A stretch of 22,315 nt of DNA from Victivallales bacterium (GTDB lineage Bacteria > Verrucomicrobiota > Lentisphaeria > Oligosphaerales > Oligosphaeraceae), in NCBI GenBank assembly GCA_017964325.1, contig JAGCSE010000167.1:1-22315 (forward strand). Reading direction: 5' to 3'. The position numbers and the translations under genes are program-made. Below are positions 21,099-22,315 of this stretch, piece by piece (position 1 is the first letter of the stretch; every line of letters starts with the position of its first letter). Below the pieces are notes generated by a model. It saw only the letters and a program-made list of their open reading frames with translations, had not been told where the DNA came from and made no database searches.

Positions 21099-22315
21099 CT
21101 AATCATGATTTTGCGGGCGTCCGCTGGCGTTTGGGCGGCGATGAGGCTTTCGCGTTTGTTGGCATCAGAAAGGACTTGTGCGACGCGGGTTATAAATTCA
21201 AGATATGGGCCGGGTTCATCCTTCGGGCAAAGGCTGAGGATGAAAATCTTGGCAGGATGGTCTTCCCCGTCATCGTAGTTCAAGCCTTGTGGTTTGAGGC
21301 CCATAGCGGCGATGAACGTATTAGTGCCGTTGGTGCGAGTGTGGGGCATGGCGATGGAATCGCCTTGGTAGGTGCTGATAATCTGTTCGCGTTCAAGCAG
21401 ATTCTGCATACAGATCGCCGTGTTGATGGACGGATTGTTGCTTTTGATGACGTCCAGAAGCTCTTGGAAAATGCCTTCTTTCGTTTGGCTCTTGAGATTG
21501 ATGACGATGTTTTTCTCCGTGAGAATGGAGTCTAGGGAGACGGAATGTTTGACGGGGGGTGTGATGGCGGGCGGTTCATCCTTCTTTTCGCCGAACAGGT
21601 CGTCTTTCAGGATTTCTGGCTTGGTGAGATTCTTCAGATCGGAGAGCACCTGGTGGAGCTCGACGACACTTTCATAGATGCACGTCTTGATGAGCGGGAC
21701 TTCGGAGGGCGTTGACGTAAAGACGAATTCCGTCCCCTTGATTTGCAAAGTGAAGCTCGTGTCTTCGCGTCGGAACTGGATGATGTTGATGCCCTTGGAA
21801 TAGGAAGAGTGCATAAAACCTTCATTGTCAAGAAGTTCAATGAGTTCGTTGAGGACGAACAATTTGATGGATTCGGAAGGGAATGCGTATGTGGTGATGG
21901 TGTCGTCGTCGTCCTTCACTTCCTTGCGAACGCCTTTCTTCTTGATGGCGAGCGTCATATTGAGCAGCGGCGGGGCGACGAGCGCCGTGATGAGCGGCAT
22001 GATGATGGCGATGCCGAACAGCTTGCTGTCAAATATAGGTACCTCACGCAGGACGGGCTTGGGGATTTCCGTCATGTCGGCAATGGTATCTGGATGGTTT
22101 ACAAGTTCTTCGTATAGAGGATTTTTCATCATGGTTGTGGCGGCGATGCCCGCGATGATGAGCACGACTTCACAACGCGGCACCATGCCGACGCCGATAC
22201 GCAGTGCTCCGACCGAGTTGAAATTCATGAGCAGTGACGGGAAGAAGCAGCCGACGACTTTTCCGATGATGGCCATGAAGGTGAAGATCAGTCCGATTTT
22301 GAGCACTTCCGGGTC
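21095..22315 (-). CDS. CPA2-type Na+(K+)/H+ antiporter with PTS EIIA domain, 5' end beyond window
   Basis: The frame is open to the right edge, so the N-terminal membrane part is missing. Three membrane segments remain: LKIGLIFTFMAIIGKVVGCF, the segment with GVGMVPRCEVVLIIAGIAA, and LFGIAIIMPLITALVAPPLL. GMVPRCEV matches the GMxPRGEV motif of the Na_H_exchanger domain, with Cys replacing Gly. A cytosolic linker follows with an USP-like or regulatory segment, then a PTS EIIA type-2 domain (SLDSILTEKNIVINL to the C-terminus) with phospho-acceptor motif AMPHTRTNG (His codon at 21341-21343). Such fusions exchange cations and are thought to be tuned by phosphorylation or nucleotide state. Convergent with the Rid-like gene. 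Confidence 0.85.
   Translation of the reverse strand, partial: DPEVLKIGLIFTFMAIIGKVVGCFFPSLLMNFNSVGALRIGVGMVPRCEVVLIIAGIAATTMMKNPLYEELVNHPDTIADMTEIPKPVLREVPIFDSKLFGIAIIMPLITALVAPPLLNMTLAIKKKGVRKEVKDDDDTITTYAFPSESIKLFVLNELIELLDNEGFMHSSYSKGINIIQFRREDTSFTLQIKGTEFVFTSTPSEVPLIKTCIYESVVELHQVLSDLKNLTKPEILKDDLFGEKKDEPPAITPPVKHSVSLDSILTEKNIVINLKSQTKEGIFQELLDVIKSNNPSINTAICMQNLLEREQIISTYQGDSIAMPHTRTNGTNTFIAAMGLKPQGLNYDDGEDHPAKIFILSLCPKDEPGPYLEFITRVAQVLSDANKRESLIAAQTPADARKIMIS

Noticed and set aside
20930..21535. 201-aa plus-strand frame with LEALEAL repeats
   Set aside because: The Leu-Glu-Ala repeat is the translation of the 9-bp CTAG array, and the rest is antisense to the antiporter gene.

Overview
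The window looks like a chromosomal segment from a Gram-negative, outer-membrane bacterium of the PVC group, most likely Lentisphaerota/Victivallales or a close relative. This is inferred from the mix of secreted glycoside-hydrolase-like proteins, a DUF5722-like protein, an MlaA protein and a PD-(D/E)XK Rpn-type transposase gene; no rRNA gene is present to settle it. Every gene has intact reading frames except one relic. Both window edges cut a gene.

Layout. (1) 1-6.7 kb, a carbohydrate-related region: a large secreted multi-domain glycosidase-like protein on the minus strand (cut by the left edge) is divergent from a secreted DUF5722-like TIM-barrel protein. That gene is followed by a divergent GpsA-like dehydrogenase and a sugar phosphate isomerase/epimerase-like TIM barrel. 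All three plus-strand genes end inside an inverted repeat that includes the stop codon. (2) 6.7-10.45 kb, an AT-rich accessory island: an Rpn/YhgA-type nuclease gene (350 aa), a 47-codon relic of a second such gene, two 10-bp-phased repeat arrays in opposite orientation flanking them, two small proteins that appear related to each other, and a GACG-word repeat tract with a run of nine G. (3) 10.5-16.0 kb, the minus-strand translation operon nusA-infB-rbfA-truB-ribF in conserved order, with no rimP in front. It ends at a long stem-loop terminator. A strong intrinsic terminator lies in front of nusA. (4) 16.3-17.3 kb, a MoxR AAA+ ATPase without its usual DUF58/VWA partners. (5) 17.4-21.0 kb, a tight plus-strand operon: an MlaA domain fused to an alpha/beta hydrolase, a probable lipoprotein N-acetylmuramoyl-L-alanine amidase and a two-domain Rid/FkbO-like protein, overlapping at GTGA and ATGA junctions. 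(6) 21.1-22.3 kb, the C-terminal part of a CPA2-type cation/proton antiporter with a PTS EIIA domain, convergent with the operon. The gap between the two convergent stop codons is filled by ten exact 9-bp-spaced CTAG units.

How the parts work together. Region 3 is housekeeping (transcription elongation, initiation, 30S maturation, tRNA pseudouridine, FAD synthesis). Region 5 looks like an envelope-maintenance operon (phospholipid retrieval or degradation plus peptidoglycan cleavage). Region 1 looks like glycan degradation and sugar-phosphate metabolism. Region 2 is the most dynamic part: its inverted phased arrays, nuclease/transposase gene and adjacent relic suggest a mobile or recombining element.
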